NCBI GenBank assembly: GCA_001683735.1
Contig: LUGG01000015.1
Coordinates: 744,001 to 808,000 of the forward strand
DNA: 64,000 bases
Reading direction: 5' to 3'
From: Grifola frondosa
Lineage: Eukaryota > Basidiomycota > Agaricomycetes > Polyporales > Grifolaceae
Below are positions 1 through 12,442 of the stretch, in pieces. A program made the translations under genes and the position numbers. The stretch's first letter is position 1; every line of letters begins with the position of its first letter. Under the pieces are notes generated by a model, which searched no databases, had not been told where the DNA came from, and saw only the letters and a program-made list of their open reading frames with translations.

Positions 1-5
1 ATCCA

Positions 6-28
6 CGATCACGTGCTTCACGTGATCG
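6..28. repeat. Perfect 10-bp inverted repeat with two E-boxes
   Basis: The arms cgatcacgtg (6-15) and cacgtgatcg (19-28) are perfect reverse complements around a 3-nt ctt loop. Each arm contains CACGTG, the core site of basic helix-loop-helix factors. It could be a paired bHLH site upstream of a gene lying outside the window, or simply a palindrome. No adjacent gene in the window uses it obviously. Confidence 0.5.
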
Positions 29-227
29 CGATTGTGCAAATGATGTCATCGCAGAGTTGCAGCTACGATATCATATAGCGCAACTGGACCTAGGCAGACA
101 TTGTCTTGGCTCCTCTCGTTCTGCAAGCTGTCCACCATGCGTGGTCCTGCCAAAATACATAAGTGATTGATAATAGGAGAAACATTCCACTCAATTCTGA
201 TATTTAAAAATGCTATGCATAAGGTAG

Positions 228-299
228 TCCCGTTTAGCTCAGTTGGTAGAGCGCGTCACTAGTAATGACGAGGTCAGTCGTTCGAGTCGGCTAATGGGA
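228..299 (+). tRNA. tRNA-Thr (anticodon AGT)
   Basis: A 72-nt cloverleaf without intron. The 7-bp acceptor stem tcccgtt/aatggga has one G-T pair. The D stem is gctc/gagc, the anticodon stem cgtca/tgacg encloses loop ctagtaa with anticodon AGT (Thr, read as IGU), and the T stem agtcg/cggct encloses ttcgagt. A run of five T at 314-318 fits a Pol III terminator. A related but damaged copy lies at 6678-6748 on the other strand. Confidence 0.93.
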
Positions 300-443
300 A
301 AGTTATTGCAGACTTTTTGAAAATCATAACTATTCTTCTAGTTGGACTCATAGCAAGCACGTACTATTTTTATTCTTATTTTTAACCTACGGAGCCGCAT
401 GGCTATCCATGCTAGGAGCAAAGAGTATATGAATTCCTACATT

Positions 444-1397
444 TTAGGGCAATATCTCTCCACTCCTCAAGGCTCTCGCTGCCTCGCTCTGTGCCTCGTC
501 GCGCAAGTATCGTCCATAGATTTCTTCATAGTGGTGTTTATCCTGCACGCGCCAAACGACGGCCATCAGAATGCAACTGTGGATCGAAGAAACTAAGTAT
601 GACACTTACGCTCGAGGTTCTCAGCACACTATCGCGCCTCTCGAGGTTCTCCGCATACGCCGCCCATCCACCGCCAATGGCTTCGCGGGAGTAACCGCGG
701 TGTCGTGCGAGGATGTAGTCACGCACTACGAACGGCGCCACAGCAACGTCGACCAGGCTGAATTGCTCCCCAAGGAAATACGGGCCCTTGACTTTAGCAG
801 CGAACGCGCGGGTCGCGTCGGCGAGCTCTGCGAGGTTTGTGCGCTGCTTCTCCGAGTCCTGCGCGATAATGGTGCGGAAGACCGCGGGGACGATGGACTT
901 GTTGGCGAAGTCGGCCCAGAGCCGGACGACCGCGCGCTCGTATGGGTCCGCGGGAAGGAGTGCCGGGGTATGTTCAGGGTAGGCGTCTTCGAGGAACTCG
1001 CAGATCACGAGCGATTCGTATAGGGCCTTGCCCTTGTACTCGATAGCGGGGACGAGCCCCTTGGGATTGATATCTGCAATGAGATGATCAGCGATATGAT
1101 GGGTGAGGAAGAGGGCGGACTGACCAAGAAAATGCCTTTCCTTCTTGTATGGATTGACTTCAACGTATTGGTACGGAATGCCTTTCTCCTTGAGGCAAAT
1201 CCAGCTTCTCTGCACAAACGGACAGAACTGTGTAATAGAATGTGGTAGGTTTCCCTTGTGAAGATCATTGATCGAAAACGAAAACGACGAACCCATCCAC
1301 TGTAGAACACTAGATCCTGTGGCTCTTGATGCTGCTCGACGGTTTTGGCTGCGAGCCCCGTTGCACGTGGATAGATGTGTTCGTCAGGAATGCTCAT
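444..1397 (-). CDS. Omega-type glutathione transferase (copy 1)
   Basis: Thioredoxin-fold plus helical GST protein. Four exons: 1397-1293, 1227-1125, 1073-610 and 542-444. The active-site motif FCPF, a cysteine rather than serine or tyrosine as in omega/GTO enzymes, opens exon 2. The cis-Pro loop (GLVPAIEY) and the GSH-binding ESLVICEFLE follow, then the all-helical C-terminal domain. The second intron is 51 nt and in frame, so it looks like coding sequence, but the paralogue at 1675 has an intron at exactly this place. Start 1397 was chosen over 1415 because it aligns with the paralogue start. Omega GSTs reduce or de-glutathionylate glutathione conjugates; in wood-decay fungi they are linked to detoxification. 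The substrate here is unknown. Confidence 0.9.
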
Positions 1398-1674
1398 CGT
1401 GGTTGATGTTTGCAATTCCTCCCATCATTACAGAGTACTTCTATGCGCTCTCACCCAATGCAGTCACCGGTTCAGTCACGATATCTTTGAATTTCAGAAT
1501 TTCCCTATTTTAGGCAATGTGGGTAACGTGAGCCACATCGGAGTCCTGCAATGACGACATCGATTGTGCCATCCAGAAATGAGTAAGCGCAGAACAATTG
1601 ATTTATAAGTAACCCACGCTGCTATATAGTCCTTCTTGCAATTCCCACCTGAGTGTTGTGTGTCCCAATTCACG
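1398..1674. promoter_or_regulatory. Shared divergent promoter of the two GST genes
   Basis: This 277-bp spacer separates the start codons of two head-to-head GST paralogues, so both must be driven from it. A TATA-like ctatatag lies at 1622-1629, about 50 bp before the right-hand ATG. No clear stress-response consensus could be identified by eye. Confidence 0.6.
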
Positions 1675-2598
1675 ATGAGCGCAGCAGAACAGAAAATTCA
1701 CCCTCATGCGACGGGCCTAGCCGCCAAAACGGTCGAGGCTCACCAGGAACCTCAGGATCTGGTCTTTTATTCCGGATGGGTATGTATCCTGCTCATCGAA
1801 TAGTCGAGTGTGGCTGAGAAGCGTGAGATAGTTCTGTCCATATGTGCAAAGGACCTGGATCACACTCGAAGAAAGAGGCATTCCCTACCAGTACGTGGAG
1901 GTCAATCCTTACAAGAAAGAGAAGCACTTCCTCGGTGAGTGCGAGCACAGTGAGAGCAGCTGCGACGAACTTACCTGCATCAGCGATCAACCCGAAGGGC
2001 CTCGTTCCTGCGATCGAATACAAGGGCAAGGCCCTCTACGAATCCCTTATCCTGTGCGAGTTCCTCGAGGACGCCTATCCCGACCAGTCACCGCATGTGC
2101 TCCCCGAGGACCCTTTTGAACGTGCATACGTCCGCCTCTGGGTCGACCACGTCGCTAAGCAGATCGTTCCCGGATTCATGCGCACCGTGCAGGCGCAGGA
2201 CCCGGAGAAGCAGCGCGAATACCTCGTCGAGTTCAACAAAGCGCTTCTCACGCTCGCGGAGAAGGTTAAGGGCCCCTACTTCCTCGGAGACCGTTTCAGC
2301 CTTGTGGACGTCGCACTCGCGCCATGGGTCGTCAGAGATTATATCATCAAGGAGCATCGTGGCTATTCCAGGGAAGCAGTTGGTGGCGGTTGGAAGGAGT
2401 ATGCGGAGCAGCTTGAATCACGCGAAAGTGTTCGCAAGACACAAAGTGTGAGTCTTTTAGCGTCCTATTTGTTCTCAAAGAGCGAGCGACGAATGTTTGC
2501 AGGATCGAGAGCATTACACCGAGATTTACGCCCGATATTTGAAGGACGAAGCGCAGAGTGAGGCTGCTAAGGCAATTCGCGCGGGAAGACCATTTTAG
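1675..2598 (+). CDS. Omega-type glutathione transferase (copy 2)
   Basis: Paralogue of the divergent neighbour. Four exons: 1675-1779, 1832-1934, 1984-2447 and 2503-2598. Introns are 52, 49 and 55 nt and occupy the same positions and phases as in copy 1. Exon 2 starts with the active-site motif FCPY, again with catalytic Cys. The GSH site (GLVPAIEY, ESLILCEFLE) and helical C-domain follow. Both proteins end in a charged helix (KDEAQSEAAKAIR here). The frame is intact throughout. The conserved gene structure and head-to-head arrangement indicate local inverted duplication; shared regulation from the common spacer is inferred. Confidence 0.93.
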
Positions 2599-3009
2599 TC
2601 GAGCAGAAGAGCAGAATGACGCGAGTGTATAACACTAAAATATTCTGTACATGTTTCGCTTTCGGGTATGATGCAATCTAAAGAGTGTCAGACCCAATCA
2701 GACTGAATATATGCAGTGTGAAGTTGCAAGTGCGGACGTACTTATGAAGCAGAGAGTAATTTCTTTAAAAATCACCCAGTGCAATATTGATATCCAATGT
2801 CCATCAACTTTTTATACAAATGCACTGCTTCACCGAACGAATGTGTAACGCTCATCGAGGATGGACGTCGTATTGTTCTGATACACCCAGCCAGGAGTAT
2901 ATACACACAGCAACTTACTGCAAATAAACCCACCGCAGACTCCAATTGACCTGTAAAGTCATTCAAATCTCGCATAAGATAACCTAGAGACAATCAGAAC
3001 ATACCAACT
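2599..3009. other. Intergenic, convergent 3' ends
   Basis: AT-rich sequence between the 3' ends of the right GST gene and the kinase gene. It probably holds both 3' UTRs. I see no gene or repeat in it. Confidence 0.5.
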
Positions 3010-4029
3010 TCAAAATGAAGAGACAGCTAACACTTCTCTGTCCTCACCGATCTGAATTCGGAGTCCACGTCCGACCCATGGTGGAAGCTCCACCTCACCT
3101 TCGTCGTTCACAGTCCCCTGCGTCACGCCATCACCAAAAAATACATATCCCGGGATATAGCGATCAACGAAGCTGTGAGACAGGCCAGTCAATAATGACC
3201 ACATGCACAGAAGCGAGAAGAACCAACGCTTCGACCTGAGTATCAGTCATGCCCTTCCCGCCATTGCGAGCCTTCATATAATGTTCCTGCTCCAAGCGCC
3301 ACTTGTATATGTACGTGTACGGGTGAGCATCCGCGGGCTTCAGCTGCGACGCGCGCCATCACTTTATCCTCTCCATACGTTGACCTGAGCACATACCTGA
3401 ATGAACGTGTCAAATGTCTTCCACCACGATAAGTACGCCTTAAGACGTTCATTCACGTCTATGACATCCTCTATCCTGTAACCTCGCGACTCGAAGAAGT
3501 TCTCAACCAGTCCCGATACTGGACGCGTCCACCGCCGGTCGATCTCCTCTAGAGAAATCGGGTAAAATCCAACGCACCACCCCTCAAAGAGCACAACATC
3601 CACCGGAGCACGCACAAGCATGCCTTTCGCGGAGCGATCGCCCTCTCCACTGAACAAACTCTTGTCGAAGTTGGGCAGCTCGACTTCACCGCGATCCTCG
3701 TTAATATATTTCAACTTCCGCAAAACCTCTGTGCCCAGCTCCACGTCGTGCGTGCCCGGCTGCCCTCTCCCCCTTAACAGCGCATTCTCTGGGTGCGCAA
3801 TGGAGAGCGCGACGAGGCGGTCGTGCGGGAGGTAGAGGTCGTCGAGCGATAGCACCGCGACAGAAAGCGCGTCCGGTGGAGAAGAAAGCGCATCGCGTAC
3901 GAGAGATGTGAGATATGTCTTTCCGCTGCCCTGCGGCCCTTGGACGCCTACGATGAGCGGGGGCACTGCGTGATCTCCCGCAAAGCGAGCACGATGTGCC
4001 GCCAACTGGCTTAGGATGTGCTCGCGCAT
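3010..4029 (-). CDS. TDA10: P-loop kinase of the Tda10 / D-glycerate 3-kinase family
   Basis: Three exons (4029-3397, 3343-3228, 3172-3010; introns 53 and 55 nt) give 303 aa in an intact frame. The N-terminus carries a Walker A loop, GPQGSGKT, at about residue 31, followed by a DDLYLPHD segment (Walker-B-like region of the uridine/panthothenate/glycerate kinase superfamily) and the FEGWCVGF motif. The C-terminus has the family signature YKWRLEQEH, then FVDRYIPGY. Length matches yeast Tda10 (about 290 aa). Plant members phosphorylate D-glycerate to 3-phosphoglycerate in photorespiration. The substrate of fungal members is not settled. An in-frame TAA lies 33 nt upstream of this ATG, which is the first one. 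Confidence 0.9.
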
Positions 4030-4346
4030 GCGTTGTATTGCGGGGGGCGAAGACTCCGTTTACAACCAGAGGCTTGGTCGTCAGCGGGCGACGTGCAGAC
4101 GAGGCAGACATGACATACATCGTTCGTCATTTCGTTGTCGTTGTGGTCGACGTCGACGAAATGCTCAGGTCGCGACGGCCGCCACTGACGTTCTGATTCC
4201 GCTCGGCAATCGCCGCAGCGCACATCGACAGCAAGCTGCGCCAATTGTTTGTGTTCGGCTCTTGACCTGGTGCCCCTTGGTTTTTACTGCGTCCCGCATT
4301 TTCCCCCTCTCCCCTCTTTCCTCTTGTACATTTCGTCTACGTCAAA
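4030..4346. promoter_or_regulatory. Divergent intergenic region, kinase gene and RER1
   Basis: These 317 bp separate two oppositely directed start codons and must contain both promoters. Pyrimidine-rich stretches (for example around 4300-4330, just before RER1) are typical of basidiomycete core promoters. No TATA box is evident. Confidence 0.45.
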
Positions 4347-5243
4347 ATGATGGCTTCATCGGACTCCATGGCGCCTTCTGGCCCCTTCCAACCCGTGTCA
4401 TTGCAATATACGAAGGCGCGGCGACAGTATCAGCAATGGCTCGACCGCGTCACCCCTTTCGTGCTCTATCGGTGGTTGGGAACCGCGGGCGTGTTGGCCC
4501 TGTTCGTGCTGAGGATATTGTTTGCACAAGGGGTGAGTTGTTTATCTATTCACACGAGAAATTTCACAGGCTGATATGGAGTTATTGATGTCCGGCAGTG
4601 GTATATCGGTCAGTTGTTCTATATACTGTAGATTTTTGTATACTTATGAGGTATACTGCCGGCTGTTCTAGTATGCTGTATGTGACACGCTCTCTCCGTC
4701 GTGCTAAAGCTCCTGAACGACCATTTCTGCAGACGCCCATGCCATCTACCTCCTAAACCTTCTCCTTGCTTTCCTCCAGCCCAAGTTCGACCCATCCTTG
4801 GAGCAGGATTTTTTGGCAGACGAAATTGAAGAAGGCGGGGAAGACTCGACCTCCCCCCTACCCTCACAGCGCGACGATGAGTTCCGCCCTTTCGTGCGGA
4901 GATTGCCTGAGTGGCAGTTCTGGTGAGTTCCGCTGATTTCTGAGATGATCAAAGTATTGACGGCACTGTGTCCTGCCACGCAGGCTGTCCGCGACAAGGG
5001 CGACCGTAATTGCGCTCTTCTGCTCGTTCTCAGAGATGTTTGACATCCCTGTCTACTGGCCGATCCTTGTCGTGTACTTCTTCGTGCTTTTCCTGTTGAC
5101 CATGCGCCGACAGATACAGTACGTGCCTCACACTGGCGATTGGGCACTCATGAACTAATGCTGCACTTCTCAGACATATGATCAAGTACAAGTATGTGCC
5201 GTTCGACATCGGGCGTAAAGTACGCTACGGCGGGAGCAAGTAA
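4347..5243 (+). CDS. RER1: Rer1, Golgi-to-ER retrieval receptor
   Basis: A four-helix membrane protein that sends ER membrane proteins and unassembled subunits back from the cis-Golgi in COPI vesicles. Six exons give 198 aa: 4347-4532, 4599-4608, 4672-4677, 4733-4922, 4984-5118 and 5174-5243. Exons 2 and 3 are only 10 and 6 nt. They encode WYI-V and, joined with flanking bases, the CY of [14 protein letters not shown], which matches the invariant Rer1 segment residue for residue. Without the 6-nt exon two residues of that helix are lost. Further signatures are [25 protein letters not shown] and the C-terminal [16 protein letters not shown]. All five introns are 55-66 nt with consensus GT donors. 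Confidence 0.95.
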
Positions 5244-5435
5244 TGGGACTTTTATGTTTGTCATCGCAGTCGGGCTGGGCTTTCGGTGTTTGATTCCTGA
5301 ATGTGCGACTGCGATGACTAGATGACTTGCTACATATACCATCAGTAATTCTAGGACGATGCGCTTGCCGATCACTCGTTCTGATTGAGTACATCCGATA
5401 TATTGTGCAGGAGCCCTAGTATCAACAAGATGTCG

Positions 5436-6434
5436 TCAGAGAAGGAAAGGGATGATAGCTTTTCGCTCAGGAGGGTAATCAGGGAAACGGCTGTGATACC
5501 ATCTGTGGCCTTTGTACGCACGCGGGAGCATCAGCAGCACTTCCGATAGGAAGAATATGTACGGCGGGCTGATCGTAGACAAGAACTGTCCGGCGGAAGC
5601 GAAAGATGGAAGCGGCGCGGCCGCAAGTGCAAACCCGAGCCATTCCAACCACTCGCAGAAGTAGTTTGGATACGATATGTAGCTGTACAGGTAGCCATGC
5701 GGGATGGCGTAATGCTCCTGCTTGTTCTTGTTCTTTCCATTATTGTTGTCGTCGCTGTCGGCAGCGGCGCGTGCCTTGCCCTTCGCCTTCGCGCTGCGCC
5801 GGATGTTCAGCAGTACCTCGTCATGCAGGATGTTTCCTGCGAAGCCCGCCACCCACATCCCGACGCCGAGCCAAAAGAGTGGACGAGTGAAGGCATCCCC
5901 GAGGAAGCTCTGGGCGGCTGGGGAAGAGAGGTATGCGCCCATGAGTGAGCCGTTGACGATGTTGAAGAATACGGCGGAAAGCGATACGATGATGTGTGAC
6001 TTGGAACGCGACGGTGTTCGCAGTGGGGATACAACCGCGCGGTTCAAGTAGTGGAATAGATATAGGGTGGACAGGAGGGTGGGAGGGTGAGACAACGACA
6101 GTGGAGGCGCCGATCCGTAATAGATGGGGGACAGGGGAGAATGCAGATAGGTGTATACGAACGTGATGGGCGAGACGAGCTCCATCACCATCCACGACTT
6201 GATACCTGGATGAAAAGGAATTTATGGAATCTCCCTCGTACGCAAACTAGAACACTCACCGTCAAAAAGCAAGATACTGCGTTCTGTCGGCGCGAACCGA
6301 CCAAAGGGAGCATCAATAAGAAAGCTCACTGGGCACAGTAAGGGCGGTATGATCGCGAACCACGTCCTGGCGACTGTACCCTTGGAAGTCAGTAATAGCG
6401 TGTTCCAAAAGACCAAAGGCATATGTACCATCAT
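5436..6434 (-). CDS. Steroid 5-alpha-reductase-like membrane enzyme
   Basis: Two exons (6434-6260, 6205-5436; intron 54 nt) give about 314 aa. The protein is very hydrophobic. It has the family's N-terminal FLIDAPFGRFAP and the C-terminal 3-oxo-5-alpha-steroid 4-dehydrogenase domain with PHGYLYSYISYPNYFCEW and the conserved end FPDYPPERKAIIPFLL. Family members reduce a double bond next to a carbonyl with NADPH in the ER membrane; the fungal substrate is not known. A low-complexity Lys/Asn/Asp insert (AKGKARAAADSDDNNNGKN) interrupts the domain before the PHGYLY motif. The start is uncertain: the frame is open back to a TAA just upstream of 6500, and 6434 is the first ATG in it. Confidence 0.85.
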
Positions 6435-6677
6435 AGCATTCCTGCGCTTGCACAGATCTGGATACAGCCCATAATATTCGAGTAGGGAAGGGTCGATGTG
6501 AAATCCAACAAGTACTTATGTAGGTAACCCGATCGGCCGCTCACGCTGGCGTTGTTTATACTTGTTAAGATTGAAAGCCCCCGACTTCCTCTTATAGACA
6601 CAAACTCTGGATCGGAGACTTGAAGCTAAACCGTGCAGCGAGAACAGCTGCTATGTTAACCATTGAGATGAGATATT

Positions 6678-6748
6678 TTCCATTAGCGACTTGAACGACT
6701 GACCTCATCATTACAAGCGATGCGCTCTACCAACTGAAATAAACGGGA
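6678..6748 (-). tRNA. tRNA-Thr(TGT)-like sequence, probably degenerate
   Basis: The anticodon arm is intact (catcg/tgatg, loop cttgtaa, anticodon TGT for Thr) and the sequence clearly resembles the tRNA-Thr at 228-299. The acceptor stem has a mismatch, the D stem is broken (tttc instead of gctc opposite gagc), and the T arm is one base short. Either it is a pseudogene or it carries the same 1-nt sequence errors seen elsewhere. Confidence 0.55.
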
Positions 6749-7061
6749 GACGTCCCGATCTGCCGCTTTTTATTCTATTGAAGAGCATAGATATTCCCGC
6801 GAAACGGGCAGAGTTACCTTTATTATTGATTTGCCCTGTATCCGAAACGGAGATCTGTCGCTAGACGAATGTTGTCATTCACAAGTCCAAGTTTCTGGTA
6901 GATCTCCACTTTTTGGAGGAGACCCGTGGGTGATTTCATGACCGTGAGTGGGAACTTTGTTCTTTGCGCGATAAACAGAGATAACGATGTGTTTATAAAA
7001 CCTCCACAGCACCTCCACAGGATCTTCGCTTCCTTCAAAGCTATCGGATCCAGACATCGAT
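6749..7061. other. Intergenic region before the amidohydrolase gene
   Basis: Lies between the tRNA-like sequence and the probable first exon of the amidohydrolase gene. Short open frames on the minus strand show no recognisable family. I see no other feature. Confidence 0.4.
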
Positions 7062-9200
7062 ATGCATCTCCGAGTTGTTTCAGGAGCTCCCGATAAGACG
7101 AGAGATAGCCTGTAAGTGGCAATTATGTTCACGGGGCTGTTATTCCTCGTGTTAGTGAGCAACGACCGTTGCACTGCAGTACGGTCGCCAAGTGATGCAG
7201 CGCGCTATCAGAGCGACCACGAAATCGTGGGGTCGACTGGCATCGCAATTCGTACCTCAGCCGATCACGTCTTATCTCAAACTTTTGAGCTGCGATACCA
7301 ACGCCGAAGTTCTTTTAGGTTACCCAAGCTCGCGCTGAAGCCGTGGGTACAGCCACACCCGCCGAACTTAGTGTTTCGGAATGCTCAGGTCGTGGACCCT
7401 GCCCAGTCCCGCTTACTCTACGACCTTCAAGATGTGCGCGCAGAGAAAGGATTTGTCGTATCCGTGACGCCTAGCGCTTCCGATGGGAAAGAATCTGCGA
7501 ATGATAAAGACAAACATCCTACCATTACCATCGATCTCAAGGGAAAGTTTCTTTGTCCGTAAGTTACTGCGCCTTTTCGATATTTTCTGTCACACTAAAA
7601 TATGATGATCACGTCCAGTGGTTTGGTTGACTGCCATGTCCATGTAATTGCAGTACCCGGCGTGAAGACGATGTCAGAACTAGTCCAGACGCCGGAAGAG
7701 TTGATACACTTGAGATCTACTTATGTGCTACGCGGTCAGCGAGATTTTGGTTTTGTACGTTCTTGAACTCATCCTTATTTGACCGACAGAAATGTTACTT
7801 CGTGGATTTACCACCGTCAGGGATACCGGTATAAGCATTATTTGGCTTCCCTCATCTATCTCCTAATATCCAGATCAAGGTGGCGCGAGCAAGGCTCTTG
7901 CTGATGCGATAGCAGAAGGTCTTATTCTGGGACCGCGACTCATTCAATGTGGAAAATCGTTGTCACAGACAGGTGAAATACATCTGCTCTCTGTTGTCTG
8001 TTTTCCTGATGTATCTTTAGGCGGGCATGGGGATTTCGGACCATCCGGAAGCAGCACCGGGTGCTGCGGCGGGCATTCTCAATCGCTCGGACGCACATGC
8101 GATGGTGTTCCGCAGGTTCTCAAAGCCACAAGAGAAGAGTTGAAGGGTGGAGCGGATTTCATAAAGATTATGTGCGGCGGCGGCGTTGCCTCCCTAACTG
8201 TAGGCAGCCGGTCATCATTGAACTAGTTCGAGCTATTTTCACGCGGTATATATAGGATGCTATTGAGACAGTCCAATTCACTGCGGAAGAGATCCAAGCC
8301 ATAACCACTACATGCAGGCAAATGGGTGATAAGCATAGTAAGCAGCATGGTCTTCAATCCGAGTGCGAGATTGATCATCTATTTCCAGCCACGGCACATG
8401 CATATACAGATGCATCTATCCGACATGCAATTAACAACGGCGTAAGAGGCATTGAACATGGAAATCTTATCAGCCGTGGAACCGCCGAATTGTTTGTGCT
8501 GCTTAACGAGATATTTGGTGGTCGACTGATGTTAATGCGGCAGGATGGCTGAAAAAGCCATATTCCTAACTCCTACTTTGGCCTGCTATGGAATTATGGT
8601 CCGCCCGCCTTTTGAAGACTTCCTCCCACCGGAGGGGAAGGTCAAGAATAAGCAAGTCATGGCAAAAGGCCTGGATGCAATCAAGATTGCCGACGAGGCT
8701 GGGGTGACCATTTGCTAGTACATCCATGTCTACACCAATTGGGTATTTGTGATTGACGTTAACTGTTGGGACCACTTATTCCCAGCGGATCTGATCTCTT
8801 GACGTCTATGCATGCTCTGCAATCAGAAGAGGTAAGTGTCCTGACTCCGCATATAGCGCTGTGGGTTAATTTCATGTCCAGTTTTCCATCCGTGCATCCG
8901 TGTTAACTTCTCCCAAAGTGCTGAAGCATGCTACCAGCAACGCAGGTCTGTGCCCCTTCACTTGGCTTGTTGCTGCATGCTGATGATATGTCCTCAGCGT
9001 TGATGCCTTCATGATGACCGAGTTGGAGCATTTCTCCCGGAAGTTATGCCGATATGCTCATATTAGATGCAAATCCCATCGAAGACGTGACGATACTGGA
9101 TTATCCGGAGGATCATCTATTCGCGGTCATTAAGGGCGGAAGGGTCATTAGCAGCAGAATTGAAGGATTGCACCCTGCAAACTCGGGTTCCCTTTTATGA
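7062..9200 (+). CDS. Amidohydrolase (metal-dependent, imidazolonepropionase-like)
   Basis: TIM-barrel metallohydrolase with VDCHVHV (metal-binding HxH), FIKIMCGGGVAS (region of the bridging Lys), HAYTDASIRHAINNGVRGIEHGN (metal His) and ICYGSDLL (Asp). Recognised exons: ..7558, 7619-7734, 7790-7828, 7880-7972, 8021-8199, 8256-8337, 8389-8491, 8544-8717, 8786-8831, 8882-8945 and 8998-9200. The TAG at 8716 is a splice donor, not a stop. The 5' end is uncertain. A model from ATG 7062 with a GTAAGT donor at 7112 and acceptor at 7317 is in frame; alternatively the frame starts at ATG 7125. In the last exon the expected LMLHDDRVGAISPG is reached only by dropping one C near 9010 and adding one base near 9032, so two stops are bridged by compensating slips. 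It may be a pseudogene or hold sequence errors. Confidence 0.75.
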
Positions 9201-9347
9201 AGTGGTTCGAAAGTACCACATTGATATCTCTCTACAATCGACTCCACGCTGATGTATTAACTCTCCGAACATCCCACCCTGTGTCAGCGCAATGCGACGC
9301 GTCGCGTCGCGTCGGCTTAATGCAGGAAACCACATGACTATTTACTA

Positions 9348-9393
9348 TTCCGGAACGTTCCAGGTCGGAATACGCCGGCCGTGATTATATAAT
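9348..9393 (+). promoter_or_regulatory. Heat-shock element and TATA box of SSC1
   Basis: ttccggaacgttc (9348-9360) is a perfect three-unit heat-shock element (TTCnnGAAnnTTC), the binding pattern for an Hsf1 trimer. TATATAAT follows at 9386-9393. The ATG of SSC1 is at 9457, so spacing fits a heat-inducible promoter. Confidence 0.8.
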
Positions 9394-9456
9394 ATTACGC
9401 ATTCAAATTTTTGAGGAGACGCGAGTCTGCATCTCTCCTCTTTCTCCTCATCCAAC

Positions 9457-12081
<2,625 letters not shown>

Positions 12082-12442
12082 AGTCCTATCCCTTCATGTT
12101 TGATTCTACCGTCATTTCACACCACAATTCCTCCGCCATTCTGTCGCTCACATATTAAGCAGGCTCGGAGTGCATTGGTTCCTCACAACATAGACATGAA
12201 CAAAAGTAACTCTCACGTTATTGACTTTTAGTTTATGATCACATCTCGCAGTTTATTGTTCCTATTAGTACTCGGATCGTCTCAACCCCCGCTCAGCATC
12301 GCTTTCATCTACGTAGGTCTCGCTTATTGTTACTCATAGTTGCCCCTCTGCAACAATTGTATTCACATGCATCATTGTACTTGAGACGGCCGCGCTAAGT
12401 CACAAAAATCGCCGCAATACATTACATATAAAAACACCACGA
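12082..12442. other. Intergenic, convergent 3' ends
   Basis: AT-rich spacer between the stops of SSC1 and the phosphotransferase-like gene, presumably both 3' UTRs. No further feature seen. Confidence 0.5.

Noticed and set aside
1074..1124. Extra 17 residues in GST copy 1 read from the continuous frame
   Set aside because: The segment has GT..AG ends and sits exactly where the paralogue has an intron; its length is a multiple of three by chance.
8711..8722. Premature stop TAG in the amidohydrolase
   Set aside because: The conserved continuation YGSDLL starts at 8786 after a good acceptor; TA|gtacat is a splice donor, so the TAG is not read.
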